A DNA stretch of 64,000 nt from Lachnospiraceae bacterium (GCA_009774245.1 VSNM01000001.1:150852-214851), one strand, 5' to 3'; positions 1 to 8,964 are shown, numbered from the stretch's first letter. Numbers and translations are program-made. Notes: generated by a model not told the origin, from the letters alone.

Positions 1-465
1 GACTGGTTTAAGGCAGAGACAAGAAAAGACCTGCAGATGCTCGAAAACTTCTGCCGCGCCTTTGAAAAAAACGACACAGACGCCATAGAAAAAGGCTTTA
101 CCGCATACCTTAGAAAGACCATCAGTGTGCGTGACACCAGTGTCAGAAAAGATATGAAAGAGAACTTTTATCATGGCGTCCTGCTCGGCCTGTTTGCGGG
201 AATGAAGGGCTGGAAAGTGAAATCCAACGCGGAGTCCGGCGACGGCTACAGCGACATCAGCGTGGAAGTGGAAGACAAGGACATCGGCATCGTCATCGAA
301 CTCAAATACGCCGAGAATGCGGCGTTTGACAATGCCTGCAAGGAGGCATTAAAACAGGTTTACGACAATAATTACGAGGAAGCGCTGCTTGACGACGGCA
401 TGACGACCATTTACAGATATGGAATCGCGTGCTACAAAAAGCGCTGTAAGGTAGTCTCGGGATGA
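1..465 (+). CDS. C-terminal part of AAA-ATPase/PD-(D/E)XK nuclease-type protein (5' end outside window)
   Basis: The frame is open from base 1, so the window begins inside the gene and about 154 residues remain. The segment FYHGVLLGLFAG, then YSDISVEV, IGIVIELKYAE and a final YRYGIACYKKRCKV is the pattern of the PDDEXK_9-type nuclease domain at the end of the widespread AAA-ATPase-like (DUF1703) proteins of Clostridia and Bacteroidetes. The D...ExK catalytic residues (Asp of YSD, Glu and Lys of ELK) are present. Function in this family is poorly defined; some members are thought to be mobile-element or defence related. It ends in TGA at 463-465, just before the next gene. Family assignment is from memory of the motif. 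Confidence 0.7.
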   Translation, partial: DWFKAETRKDLQMLENFCRAFEKNDTDAIEKGFTAYLRKTISVRDTSVRKDMKENFYHGVLLGLFAGMKGWKVKSNAESGDGYSDISVEVEDKDIGIVIELKYAENAAFDNACKEALKQVYDNNYEEALLDDGMTTIYRYGIACYKKRCKVVSG

Positions 466-483
466 TTGAGGGAGCGGTATCGT

Positions 484-1359
484 ATGTTCACATTGCGGCG
501 CAATTGCAAAATAGGATTTGTTTTTTTGTGCATTGGTTTGATTGTTACTTCTTGCGGTACAGGCAATAAAGAAAGTGACAGAATTGCCTCGTCTTTCAAT
601 GGCAGCCAGATTATGCAGGATGCTATGCCTGCATATGTAAAAGGGGACACTGAGTTGCCGGAATCGTTGGCAAATCATCTGCCTGAGGATATAGAAATGG
701 CATTTTATTGGACAGGACAGGATTTGAATATTCTATTTTATGTAGCAGATGCCAACGAACCTGCGGTTATCTGGATTAATGGGAAAAGCTATCCCTTTTC
801 TTATGGCTATGGTTATAGTCCGATGGAAAGTGAAGCCCCACTTATTAGTATCTGTGATATAAACAATGATACTGAACCGGACATCCTGATTAGCGGAACC
901 GCATATCGTACAGAACTGCGGCAGGATGCCTATTTGTCAGATGGAGCCGGGGGGTATATAGAACTGGGTGATGTAACATGGAACAAAGGCGAAATAACAC
1001 ATCCTTTTTCATTTCATGCAAGTTATGGGAATAACTATAAAGTCCGGATTGCAGCTCCTGATTGGAAAATAGATGAAACCGAAGAGCTGGATAAAATGCT
1101 TAAAGAGGAATTAACCGCTCTGGGAATATATGATGAGAGCGGTAACATCACAGAGTATGGTCAAAACTGGGAGATCACGCAGCTGCAGGGGAAATCGGTC
1201 AACTATACACAAGATGATGAAGGAAATACATACTTATACTATGAAACACAGATTGAAGCAGGGTTCAGTGAGGTAATTCTTGGATATGGATTTCAATTTC
1301 GATACTTAATTGCCGAAAAAGGGTACAATTTGCAGAATGTAGTGTTGAGAAAAAGGTGA
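484..1359 (+). CDS. Putative lipoprotein with FG-GAP-like motif
   Basis: I start this gene at ATG 484 because GGGAG at about 469-473 gives it a ribosome binding site; an in-frame TTG at 466 is less likely. The first 25 residues form a signal peptide ending in a lipobox (IVTSC), so the product is probably a membrane-anchored lipoprotein of about 291 residues. A central CDINNDTEPDILIS stretch resembles the Asp-rich calcium-binding loop of FG-GAP/VCBS repeats, which recurs in many lipoproteins further along the window. Base composition is AT-richer than the preceding nuclease. No specific function recognised; by analogy it could be an orphan immunity-type protein. Confidence 0.6.
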   Translation: MFTLRRNCKIGFVFLCIGLIVTSCGTGNKESDRIASSFNGSQIMQDAMPAYVKGDTELPESLANHLPEDIEMAFYWTGQDLNILFYVADANEPAVIWINGKSYPFSYGYGYSPMESEAPLISICDINNDTEPDILISGTAYRTELRQDAYLSDGAGGYIELGDVTWNKGEITHPFSFHASYGNNYKVRIAAPDWKIDETEELDKMLKEELTALGIYDESGNITEYGQNWEITQLQGKSVNYTQDDEGNTYLYYETQIEAGFSEVILGYGFQFRYLIAEKGYNLQNVVLRKR

Positions 1360-1478
1360 TCGAGGGCATCATGGACGACGTGAGTGAAAACGACCAGTGC
1401 CTCTTCTATGCGGCGGTGAACATAATTCTTATGGCAGACATTAAGGAGGAGCTTGACGGCATGACAAAGACGGTGTAG
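1356..1478 (+). pseudogene. Short gene remnant
   Basis: A 40-codon open stretch overlapping the end of the lipoprotein gene encodes a plausible protein tail (FYAAVNIILMADI, ending in DGMTKTV) but has no start context. I read it as the 3' end of a deleted gene. The original family is not recognised. Confidence 0.35.
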
Positions 1479-1872
1479 ACCATACAGAAACCGCATCATT
1501 GCAAACGGAAAGCGCGGCACTGCGACGTGGCTTTACATAGATGAACGCCACGTCCTGTTTAACTCCGACTATTCTGCAAAATAACAGGATAGGAAGCCAG
1601 ACTGTTGAAAATTCGTTACATTTCCTTAAATATGCTGTTGACAACTGCCGTCCGCAATGGTAGATTATAAGTAATGAAAAGCTTAAGTGCTTTTGCGGCG
1701 ACAGAGAGGAGCTACCCGTCCCGACTTTGCGGGCAATAGAAATACAAAGAAGCCCTCTGCCTATGAAATTATCATAGGACTGCTCCCAGAATTGCAATTC
1801 GAATAAAGAAAATGAATGCCTGAGCCTGACAGCCCGGGCAGTTTTCTTTTCTGACAGAAGGATAAACGCGAT
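1479..1872. other. Degenerate intergenic region
   Basis: About 390 bases without a supportable gene on either strand. Short GC-rich pieces (around 1490-1560 and 1700-1850) sit in AT-rich sequence, which fits decayed mobile-element material, but I cannot assign any piece. Confidence 0.4.
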
Positions 1873-2016
1873 ATGAAAGATACAAGACTGCTGGACAGGT
1901 TTAACGAGGCGAAACAGATTTTGTGCAGGTATGACTATTATATCCATATACCGAAAAAAATCCTGCACCTGACCAATACGGAGCTGAAAATCCCGCACAC
2001 TGAACATGCTTTTTGA
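1873..2016 (+). pseudogene. N-terminal fragment of an accessory protein
   Basis: ATG 1873 opens 47 codons (MKDTRLLDRFNEAKQIL...) before TGA. The segment YDYYIHIPKKILHLTN is reminiscent of the start of PBECR4-type phage/mobile-element nuclease-like proteins in Clostridia, cut off soon after it. Sequence just downstream (about 2020-2118) encodes a basic helical tail ending LWEEKFLGER in another frame, which may be the end of a different lost gene. Low confidence in the family. Confidence 0.35.
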
Positions 2017-2119
2017 TGCAGGACAGCTCAGGAAGAAATGCAGGAATAAGCGGGAAGAAGCGCTTGTCGGGGATTTCATCAGATTGTGGGAGGAAAAATT
2101 TTTAGGAGAAAGATAAAAG

Positions 2120-2332
2120 ATGGCATATAAGCAGGAACTGTGGGACGAGGCGAAGAAAAAATGCAGGCTTGGAAATGAGGAAATCCGTATGGCAAAAGAA
2201 ATGGGATTAAATCCCAGAAGCCTGATAAAAAACATTCCCAGTAAAAACGAGATGTGGAAGGCTCCGGTAAAGGACTGGATTCATGACATGTATGAAAAGC
2301 AGAAAAGAAAATCGGAGCAGAAAGCAAAATGA
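2120..2332 (+). CDS. Small conserved hypothetical protein (70 aa)
   Basis: ATG 2120 follows TTTAGGAGAAAG, a good ribosome binding site. The 70-residue product is basic and helical (LNPRSLIKNIPSKNE, WKAPVKDWI), resembling a short protein found repeatedly next to mobile elements and regulators in Clostridia. No enzymatic motif and no membrane segment. A strong terminator follows 28 bases after the stop. Function unknown; accessory-element association is an inference from context. Confidence 0.6.
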   Translation: MAYKQELWDEAKKKCRLGNEEIRMAKEMGLNPRSLIKNIPSKNEMWKAPVKDWIHDMYEKQKRKSEQKAK

Positions 2333-2359
2333 AAAGAACAGAATAATGCAAAGGTGACA

Positions 2360-2391
2360 GCATCCAGGCCATAAAGGTCTGGATGCTTTTT
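2360..2391 (+). terminator. Rho-independent terminator
   Basis: GCATCCAG (2360-2367) pairs with CTGGATGC (2379-2386). Three more pairs (one G-T) extend the stem inward to a 5-base loop, and TTTTT follows at 2387-2391. It ends transcription of the small protein gene at 2120. Confidence 0.85.
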
Positions 2392-2439
2392 CTATGCGCA
2401 GCCCCATGCAGAGGAAATATGCCGCTAAGGCGGCGCATT

Positions 2440-2770
2440 AGAGATAGCCGGAAAAAATATGGAATTATTGTGCTGATAGATATGGGTGTTAGTTGAGAAG
2501 TGTGTTGATGCAGTATTTTGATATGGTCTAAATATTGTGATTAGCACAGGTATTGACGAACACCTATATTTATTTGTGAAAAAATGCAGAACAATTGTTT
2601 CGCAAATAAAACGATTGGTTATTAATTGAAAATACGGTTTTAGCCAATTCTGTCCCTTGTTGGGTGATCTAAAAAGTGATAAAATAATACAAAATATTTA
2701 TGTAAAAAACTACAAGAGAAATAATGACATAATATATTTTAATAGAAGTTGATATGACAATAGTGAAAAA
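2440..2770. other. AT-rich intergenic region
   Basis: About 330 bases of AT-rich sequence with no open frame, RNA gene or repeat that I can support, ending at the palindrome next to the truncated integrase. Confidence 0.4.
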
Positions 2771-2797
2771 TGATTGATAATCAGCGATTATCAATCA
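2771..2797. repeat. Perfect palindrome at the integrase break point
   Basis: TGATTGATAATC (2771-2782) and GATTATCAATCA (2786-2797) are exact reverse complements separated by AGC. The right arm supplies the stop codon of the truncated minus-strand integrase. No T-run follows on the plus strand, so a simple terminator is unlikely. A recombination or protein-binding site is possible. Confidence 0.7.
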
Positions 2798-3229
2798 GAT
2801 AATAGAAATATCCCTCAAAGCATTGCGTTTCTTATAGTCTGTTTTGGCATCTGACAGCTGTTTGTAGATAGTTGATAAAAATGTTTCGACCGTATGGAGC
2901 GGGATCGTTTTAGGCAGGAGAACAGGTTCACGAAATTTTACCTGTATTTTACTAAAAGGATTCCGTTCGATCAGATCCCTGTATTCAAAGTAGTGAAAAA
3001 GGGCTTTTAACGAGGCAATTTTTCTTTTTACTGTCCTGGGCTTGTATTTCTGGTGAAGCCCGGTAATGAAATCTTCCAGCAGTTTCGGAGTAATTTCTAA
3101 AATATCAGATGACTGGATATGATTGCAGAACTGGGACAGGTCAATCCTGTACGCCCGCAGAGTTTTGGCATCCAGCCTCTTTTGATTCTGGCAGTAGTCC
3201 AGATAGTCGGTTAAGTGTCGGTAAATCAT
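2795..3229 (-). pseudogene. Truncated tyrosine recombinase/integrase (N-terminal SAM-like domain only)
   Basis: The 144-residue product matches the N-terminal core-binding domain of XerC/D-like integrases: YLDYCQNQKRLDAKTLRAY, then PRTVKRKIASLKALFHYFE, NPFSKI and RNALRDISII. In intact proteins the last motif leads into the catalytic domain with its R...HxxR...Y residues. Here translation stops immediately after it, so all catalytic residues are missing and the protein cannot recombine DNA. The break lies in a perfect palindrome (2771-2797). It is a relic of an integrative element whose remainder is not visible in the window. Confidence 0.8.
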
Positions 3230-3373
3230 TCATAATCAAACTCTCCTTATCGTTTGTATTTCAAGATATATCCTACATGGATTCTGACAGAAATGCACCC
3301 TGATCAGTCTGGCGCTGCTCTATGCCACGAGCATTAACTACCTGCTTGATCTGACGGATGAGAAAATCCCATA

Positions 3374-4541
3374 TGCCAGAAAGGGGAAAAGATAATCGCA
3401 GGACAGTGGACGTTGACAGGAAAGTGCAGTATACTGTGTGCAGAGGAGAGAAACCATGATACAGAAATTAGGCATCATGCTCTGCAAAGAGCGTGAGAAA
3501 ATGGGTGAAAAACAAAAGAGTTTAGCGCAAGGGATCATAAGCATATCTGAGCTGTCCAAGCTGGAGCGGGGCACCCTGGAGATTGATTACTTTACACTGC
3601 AGGCATTGTTTGAGCGTCTGGGAAAGTCCATCGATAAGCTGGAGCTGGCGATATCCAGCGAAGAGTATGAGTGCATCTCGTACAGGGCAGAGATCGAGGA
3701 CAGTATCGCAGAGTGGGACCATGAGAGACTGGCGGAACTGATCGCAGGATATGATGCATGCAATGACAAAGAACGTCCGATCCACATACAATACAAGACT
3801 GCATTGCAGGCGATAGCGCGTTATATGCAGGGGGATGATTATGCTTCCTGTCTGCGCAGCATGGAGCAGGCGCTGAAATGCACCCTGAACAATGACTGGC
3901 GGGAGGCGGTCAGGACGGGACAGCGCCTGTGCAATCAGGAGATCCGGATCATCATAGTGGCTGCGTACTGTATGTGGAAGCTCGGTGATACCAGCGAGCT
4001 TTCCGGGCAGTTGGAACAGCTTGGCAGCTATATACTGCATCACTATACGGACACAGAAGAGCAGGCGAAGGTTTACCCGCATTGTACATGGCTGCTGGGA
4101 CAGCTCTATCTGGGGAAGGATATGGTGGAGGATGCATATGTCATATGTAGGAAAGGAAAAGAATCCCTCATACAGAATGGTTACCTGAGTCCCCTGTGGG
4201 AGATGCTGCGTCTGGAAGAAGCGTGCCTGGAAAAAATGGGCAGACAGGCAGAACTGGAACAGTGCAGAAAGTATCAGGCGGCTGTTGCGTTTTTATGCAC
4301 ACGGACGCGGAAAGGAAATATGCAGCTAAGGCTGCCCGCGTCCGGCGCGCGGGTAGGGGAAGATGGCGCTTCCCTGCTCGATTACGAAAAGGCGGGAGTG
4401 CGCGTGGAATCTGATATGATAGCGGCATTCTGGAAGAGCAGTTTTCAGGGGGAGTTCGTCATTACCAATGAGCTGATCCGGGATCTCAGGAAGGCAAAGG
4501 GACTCTCGCAGGAGAAGCTCGGTGAGGATATCTGCACACAG
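3374..4541 (+). repeat. Direct repeat copy A (regulator duplication)
   Basis: From about 3374 to 4541 the DNA is nearly identical to 6549-7714, covering the promoter region and the first 362 codons of the regulator gene. Only a few substitutions are visible, for example MIQK versus MIQE at the start. Homology ends abruptly after the codons for DICTQ. Confidence 0.9.
3407..3435 (+). promoter_or_regulatory. Possible promoter of truncated regulator
   Basis: TGGACG (3407-3412) and TATACT (3430-3435) are separated by 17 bases, 20 bases before the start codon at 3456. The -35 match is modest. The same arrangement is conserved in copy B. Confidence 0.35.
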
Positions 4542-4781
4542 GCAAAGAGCGCAATAGTCTGTATGAAAACGGAACGATTTGAAAGGGCAGAAACAGAAGA
4601 TAGAGAGAGCATTGGAGCGATAAAAAATGTGGGGCCTGGCGGTTGCCATGCCCTGTATTTTATATCTCCAAAAGTTCCACCTGCGTTCCATTTTAAGCCC
4701 AAAAGAGGTAGAAATAGCAAGGGTTTGTGGGAAAAACAGTTAAAATTTACAGGTGGGATATATCAGAAAACTGCCACATAG
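3456..4781 (+). pseudogene. Truncated copy of HTH-TPR regulator
   Basis: ATG 3456 follows AGAGGAGAG. Residues 1-362 are almost identical to the intact regulator at 6629-8536, including the first HTH and its TPR-like helices. The second HTH breaks after EDICTQ, and the remaining 79 codons are unrelated low-complexity sequence ending KFTGGIYQKTAT. The second DNA-binding helix-turn-helix and its TPR domain are therefore lost. The product might still dimerise or bind a ligand through the first half, perhaps as a dominant-negative form, but it is more simply a relic of a 1.17-kb duplication. Confidence 0.75.
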
Positions 4782-4903
4782 ATGGAGATGGAAAATACTG
4801 TGTGGACAAAAGCGGAGTATTCTTTCTTTTCTGTGGAAGGACTGCTGGAAATCTGATTGCGTTTCGGCTGCCAGATGGGTATAATATGAATAAGGAAAGG
4901 AAG

Positions 4904-5827
4904 ATGCGTATGCAGAAAAAGACACCGGATTATGACAATGTATTTAAAACAATGAAGATGAAGCACAAAAGATTGTTCGTCTCCGTCATCAATGATGTGT
5001 TCGGCAGGAATTACCCCAGAGATGTAAAAGTAGAGATTTTGCCTTCGGAGGGTTATCTGACGGAAAATGAAACGGCGGACGGCAGCAAGGAAATAGAGGA
5101 ACAGGTTTCAGACTTCCTAATCAGAATAGGGAGTGAAATTTATCTTTTGGAATGCCAGAGTTATGATGACGGTTCTATGGCGATCAGGATAGCGGAGTAC
5201 GCTTTTATCGTAGCCAGACAGTTTGCAACATGGGATATTGGTCATGCAACAATCCCAATGCCGAGATTTTCAATTATTTATGTCAAGAGGACGAACAGGA
5301 CACCGAAAACAACGACGATTACCTTTACCTTTCCAGACGGGCAGACAGTGGATTATCAATCGGACAATGTAATTTTAGAAGATTTTACAAAGGAAAAGAT
5401 TGTTGAAAAAAGGCTGTTCCCTTATATTCCGTTTTACATTGCGAGATATGAGAAAGAGATTGCATCAGAGGGCGATATTGAAAAGGTCATTGAGGAACTG
5501 GCGTATTTCAGGGATGAACTGGTGCGTCTGCATCAGGCGGGGGAATTATCAGATGATGAACTGATAGACTTGAAAGGATTTGTAAACACTATCATTACAC
5601 ATATCACGAATGGCAATAAAAATGAAGAAAGGCTGGTGAATATTATGGGTGGAACTGTTATTGAAACAGAATCTGATAAGATTAAGATACGAACGATTAT
5701 TGAAATGGGGCAGGAAGTTGGTCTTGATGATTCGGAAATTTTGAAAAAGCTGCAGGAAAAAATCGTTGGGCTGCCTTTAAAGCGGGCACAGGCGTATTTG
5801 GATCAGTATGGAAAGCAGCTTGTGTAA
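4904..5827 (+). CDS. Rpn family recombination-promoting nuclease / PD-(D/E)XK transposase-like protein
   Basis: I place the start at ATG 4904 after AAGGAAAGG; ATG 4886 or 4910 are alternatives. The 307-residue protein has the architecture of Rpn/PDDEXK_2 proteins: DYDNVFKTMKMKHKRLF and VINDVFGRNYP near the N-terminus, then the nuclease core with Asp in VSDFLI and ExQ in LLECQSYDD, followed by a helical C-terminus with the usual GLPLKRAQAYL-like tail. RpnA-type proteins cut DNA and promote RecA-independent recombination in E. coli. The gene sits between the two copies of the regulator duplication and ends in a strong terminator. Confidence 0.85.
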   Translation: MRMQKKTPDYDNVFKTMKMKHKRLFVSVINDVFGRNYPRDVKVEILPSEGYLTENETADGSKEIEEQVSDFLIRIGSEIYLLECQSYDDGSMAIRIAEYAFIVARQFATWDIGHATIPMPRFSIIYVKRTNRTPKTTTITFTFPDGQTVDYQSDNVILEDFTKEKIVEKRLFPYIPFYIARYEKEIASEGDIEKVIEELAYFRDELVRLHQAGELSDDELIDLKGFVNTIITHITNGNKNEERLVNIMGGTVIETESDKIKIRTIIEMGQEVGLDDSEILKKLQEKIVGLPLKRAQAYLDQYGKQLV

Positions 5828-5868
5828 GGTAATGAATTTGATGTAACAATAAAAAGTTTTTAAGCATA

Positions 5869-5908
5869 GGGAAGTATTTCCGTAAAAGATGGAGATACTT
5901 CCCTTTTT
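5869..5908 (+). terminator. Rho-independent terminator
   Basis: GGGAAGTATTTCC (5869-5881) pairs with GGAGATACTTCCC (5891-5903) with one G-T pair, followed by TTTTT. It terminates the Rpn-family gene. Confidence 0.85.
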
Positions 5909-5941
5909 GCGTGGAAAATTTTACCTGAAAGGAGAATTTCA

Positions 5942-6162
5942 ATGTTGAAAAAACCAATAACAACGGAAGATCTGTTTGACAAGATTAAGTGTATCCTGCA
6001 AGAAAAGGACAAACTGCCGGATATTTTGGATTACGGACTGGGGCGTATCGTCCTGTTTCGATTAAAACCTATGAATTCGACCTGAAAAGCAATCTTGCCT
6101 ATGGGGGCAGCGAGGGGATTTATCTGGATCTTTGGATAGAGTATTTTGAGGACGATAGTTAG
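5942..6162 (+). pseudogene. Frameshifted short gene of unknown function
   Basis: ATG 5942 has a good ribosome binding site (GAAAGGAG). It encodes MLKKPITTEDLFDKI... and DILDYGLG. The frame then breaks at about 6045, and coding sequence continues in another frame (RPVSIKTYEFDLKSN, GGSEGIYLDLWIEYF) to TAG at 6160-6162. A one-base difference in the GGGGC region would restore a single protein of about 73 residues. Family not recognised. Confidence 0.55.
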
Positions 6163-6548
6163 ATTTTTCATACGAGGATGAAGATTACTCCGTAGATATA
6201 ACAAAAGTGATTGCCTGCCCGCAGTGCTATTCCGCCATTGCTTCAAGGCTCACTGCCCGGCTGGACAATTACATCCAGGTATCTTTTGGAAAACAGATCA
6301 AACAATGAAACAGTGTGGCTCATGTTAACCCCCTTTTTTGACTTGCCGCTTGATGGATGGAAGGTTGTTTTGTCATCAGGGTTGCGCGCAATATTAAATT
6401 CGGAACCATCCGCAGCGAGCAGGAATATTTTCCTTTAAACGGCTTTGTGGCGAACCTGAGGTTAAACTGTCTGAGAAGATGATAAAAAGCTTCGGGGAGC
6501 AGTTTTGCCCGCTACTTTCTGCAAGCTTGTGAACTGTAACCCATACGC
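6163..6548. other. Degenerate coding remnants
   Basis: About 385 bases with disconnected coding-like pieces in several frames (for example DYSVDITKVIACPQCYSA near 6180-6235 and RNIKFGTIRSEQEYFPLNGF near 6385-6445). They look like remains of one or more genes, perhaps of a conjugative element. No intact gene, promoter or RNA is visible. Confidence 0.45.
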
Positions 6549-7714
6549 CAGAAAGGGGAAAAGATAATCGCAAGGCAGTGGACGTTGACAGGAAAGTGCG
6601 GTATACTATGTTATAGAGGAGAGAAAACATGATACAGGAATTAGGCATCATGCTCTGCAAAGAGCGTGAGAAAATGGGTGAAAAACAAAAGAGTTTAGCG
6701 CAAGGGATCATAAGCATATCTGAGCTGTCCAAGCTGGAGCGGGGCACCCTGGAGATTGATTACTTTACACTGCAGGCATTGTTTGAGCGTCTGGGAAAGT
6801 CCATCGATAAGCTGGAGCTGGCGATATCCAGCGAAGAGTATGAGTGCATCTCGTACAGGGCAGAGATCGAGGACAGTATCGCAGAGTGGGACCATGAGAG
6901 ACTGGCGGAACTGATCGCAGGATATGATGCATGCAATGACAAAGAACGTCCGATCCACATACAATACAAGACTGCATTGCAGGCGATAGCGCGTTATATG
7001 CAGGGGGATGATTATGCTTCCTGTCTGCGCAGCATGGAGCAGGCGCTGAAATGCACCCTGAACAATGACTGGCGGGAGGCGGTCAGGACGGGACAGCGCC
7101 TGTGCAATCAGGAGATCCGGATCATCATAGTGGCTGCGTACTGTATGTGGAAGCTCGGTGATACCAGCGAGCTTTCCGGGCAGTTGGAACAGCTTGGCAG
7201 CTATATACTGCATCACTATACGGACACAGAAGAGCAGGCGAAGGTTTACCCGCATTGTACATGGCTGCTGGGACAGCTCTATCTGGGGAAGGATATGGTG
7301 GAGGATGCATATGTCATATGTAGGAAAGGAAAAGAATCCCTCATACAGAATGGTTACCTGAGTCCCCTGTGGGAGATGCTGCGTCTGGAAGAAGCGTGCC
7401 TGGAAAAAATGGGCAGACAGGCAGAACTGGAACAGTGCAGAAAGTATCAGGCGGCTGTTGCGTTTTTATGCACACGGACGCGGAAAGGAAATATGCAGCT
7501 AAGGCTGCCCGCGTCCGGCGCGCGGGTAGGGGAAGATGGCGCTTCCCTGCTCGATTACGAAAAGGCGGGAGTGCGCGTGGAATCTGATATGATAGCGGCA
7601 TTCTGGAAGAGCAGTTTTCAGGGGGAGTTCGTCATTACCAATGAGCTGATCCGGGATCTCAGGAAGGCAAAGGGACTCTCGCAGGAGAAGCTTGGTGAGG
7701 ATATCTGCACACAG
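6549..7714 (+). repeat. Direct repeat copy B (regulator duplication)
   Basis: Partner of 3374-4541 at an offset of 3173 bases. Copy B continues into the intact second half of the regulator, so B is the complete gene and A the truncated duplicate. Confidence 0.9.
6579..6607 (+). promoter_or_regulatory. Possible promoter of HTH-TPR regulator
   Basis: TGGACG (6579-6584) and TATACT (6602-6607) are separated by 17 bases, 21 bases ahead of ATG 6629, identical in layout to the truncated copy. A nearby TTGACA at 6585 has unsuitable spacing. Confidence 0.35.
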
Positions 7715-8536
7715 TCAACGCTGTCGCAGATCGAGAACGGAAAGAGAAGTCCGAATAAAAAGAACCTCTACCAGATGCTGAAGAAGATGGGTATGAAGCG
7801 GGAGAATTATTATGGGTTTATAGAGGCGAATGATTATGAACTGTATGAGAAGGTGCGGGAGTATCACCGGTGCTTTCCAAAAGGTCAGACAAAGAAGGCA
7901 ATGAAACTGCTCGATGAGATTGAAAATGGCGTGGATATGGCGAAAGCTGTCAACAGGCAGTTTGTAGGGACGGGGCGCATTTCCAAGCGGACAGCGAATG
8001 GTGAACTGACGCGGGAACAGGCAAATGAGCAGCTTCGGGAGCTGCTTCACCTGACGATGCCGCCAATGAATTCGGGGACAATGATATACCGTGTGCCGTT
8101 TCGGATGGAGTATACGATCTGGAATCATATAGCGATCAATCTTAGGGAAGACGGGAAAGTGAAAGAAGCGCTTGGCATTTATGATGCATTGATGCAATGC
8201 TACAAAAAAAGCAGGGTATTGATGCAGCATCATGCTGTTCCAGGACTGACCTTATATATAAATTACACAGGATTTTTGGAAGTACACAACGAATTGGAAA
8301 AGGCGGAAGCGATTGGTAAGGAAGGATTACATCACAGTCTGGAATGCTGCCGTGGAGATTTTGCAGGAGACATATTGGCAAACCTGTCCTTAGTATATGG
8401 GAAACAAGGCTTGGCAGATGTAGAAGAAACTTATCTTAGATATGGATACTATTTGCTTTGTTTGTATGATAGGAAAAACATAACAATGAAACTGCAGAGC
8501 GCATATCAAGATAAGTTTCATAAAGAGATTGATTAA
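6629..8536 (+). CDS. Tandem HTH-TPR (RRNPP/Rgg-PlcR-like) transcriptional regulator
   Basis: The 635-residue protein looks like two HTH-TPR modules fused head to tail. Residues 1-65 (LGIMLCKEREKMGEKQKSL, SELSKLERG) form an XRE-type HTH followed by helical repeats to about 310. Residues 345-405 (LIRDLRKAKGLSQEKLGE, STLSQIENGKRSPNKKNLY) form a second, canonical HTH followed by TPR-like helices to the end (EALGIYDALMQCYK, YINYTGFLEVHNELEKAEAIG). RRNPP regulators bind small exported-and-reimported peptides through such TPR domains. Ribosome binding site AGAGGAGAG. Its last four bases overlap the end of a minus-strand gene for a small exported peptide, a typical receptor-pheromone layout. The peptide-sensing role is an inference; a fused double module is longer than the usual 280-300 residue receptor. 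Confidence 0.8.
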   Translation: MIQELGIMLCKEREKMGEKQKSLAQGIISISELSKLERGTLEIDYFTLQALFERLGKSIDKLELAISSEEYECISYRAEIEDSIAEWDHERLAELIAGYDACNDKERPIHIQYKTALQAIARYMQGDDYASCLRSMEQALKCTLNNDWREAVRTGQRLCNQEIRIIIVAAYCMWKLGDTSELSGQLEQLGSYILHHYTDTEEQAKVYPHCTWLLGQLYLGKDMVEDAYVICRKGKESLIQNGYLSPLWEMLRLEEACLEKMGRQAELEQCRKYQAAVAFLCTRTRKGNMQLRLPASGARVGEDGASLLDYEKAGVRVESDMIAAFWKSSFQGEFVITNELIRDLRKAKGLSQEKLGEDICTQSTLSQIENGKRSPNKKNLYQMLKKMGMKRENYYGFIEANDYELYEKVREYHRCFPKGQTKKAMKLLDEIENGVDMAKAVNRQFVGTGRISKRTANGELTREQANEQLRELLHLTMPPMNSGTMIYRVPFRMEYTIWNHIAINLREDGKVKEALGIYDALMQCYKKSRVLMQHHAVPGLTLYINYTGFLEVHNELEKAEAIGKEGLHHSLECCRGDFAGDILANLSLVYGKQGLADVEETYLRYGYYLLCLYDRKNITMKLQSAYQDKFHKEID

Positions 8537-8667
8537 TTTAAATCACCTTGGTAAAAATACTCACACGTACTAATCCCATAGTCCTCGCCATCATTCCCTT
8601 CCGGAACTGGCGGAACAACCACTGTTACCAGACACAAAGTTAAAAGTACCGTAATTATTTTTTTCAT
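8533..8667 (-). CDS. Small exported peptide, candidate pheromone precursor (copy 1)
   Basis: Minus-strand gene of 44 codons starting at 8667 with a strong ribosome binding site (AAGGAGG on the minus strand, plus-strand CCTCCTT 8678-8684). Product: basic start MKKIITVLLTLCL, hydrophobic core ending VVVPPV, then a charged tail with GISTCEYFYQGDLN. This is the shape of RRNPP pheromone precursors (short Sec-type signal plus C-terminal active peptide). It overlaps the regulator gene tail-to-tail by four bases. A near copy lies at 11180-11317 with the same leader but a changed tail. Alternatives are a small membrane toxin or a lipoprotein-like peptide. Confidence 0.65.
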   Translation of the reverse strand: MKKIITVLLTLCLVTVVVPPVPEGNDGEDYGISTCEYFYQGDLN

Positions 8668-8874
8668 GATTCAACTACCTCCTTAAACACAGCATAAGAT
8701 ATGCATTACAACACCATAATAGAATGTAATATGACAAAAGACTATTTCGTTTTGTGAAAATTTTTTTATCAAAGAACAAAATAGTCTTTTTTGTGTCGGG
8801 ATGATAACATAAAAGAACAATATTCGACAAAATAGTACAAAAGATTCTGAATATACAAAAAGGTGTGAGGACAA
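8668..8874. promoter_or_regulatory. Duplicated divergent control region with inverted repeat (copy 1)
   Basis: This 207-base spacer between the minus-strand peptide gene and the truncated VWA start is identical to 11318-11524, although flanking coding sequence has diverged. It contains the inverted repeat AAAAGACTATTT (8736-8747) and AAATAGTCTTTT (8779-8790), a possible operator or attenuator hairpin. No -10/-35 pair stands out with confidence on either strand. Confidence 0.6.
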
Positions 8875-8964
8875 TTGAAGATCAGAATGAAACCGATCAT
8901 AATGCTGTCGTTAATACTGCTCACAGCCTCTGCATTCACACACAGGACTGTATGGGGGATGTGA
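8875..8964 (+). pseudogene. Truncated start of VWA protein gene (relic)
   Basis: TTG 8875 begins the same signal-peptide sequence as the VWA gene at 11525 for 24 codons, then diverges at base 8948 and stops at 8962-8964. It marks the right end of the duplicated block 8561-8947, which equals 11211-11597. Confidence 0.8.

Noticed and set aside
3413..3435. TTGACA at 3413 with TATACT at 3430 as a promoter (and the same pair at 6585 and 6602)
   Set aside because: The spacer would be only 11 bases. TGGACG 17 bases ahead of TATACT is preferred, at low confidence.
4542..4900. Insertion-sequence end at the break of the truncated regulator
   Set aside because: Some pieces look transposase-like in one frame, but I found no inverted repeats, target duplication or transposase gene to support a named element.
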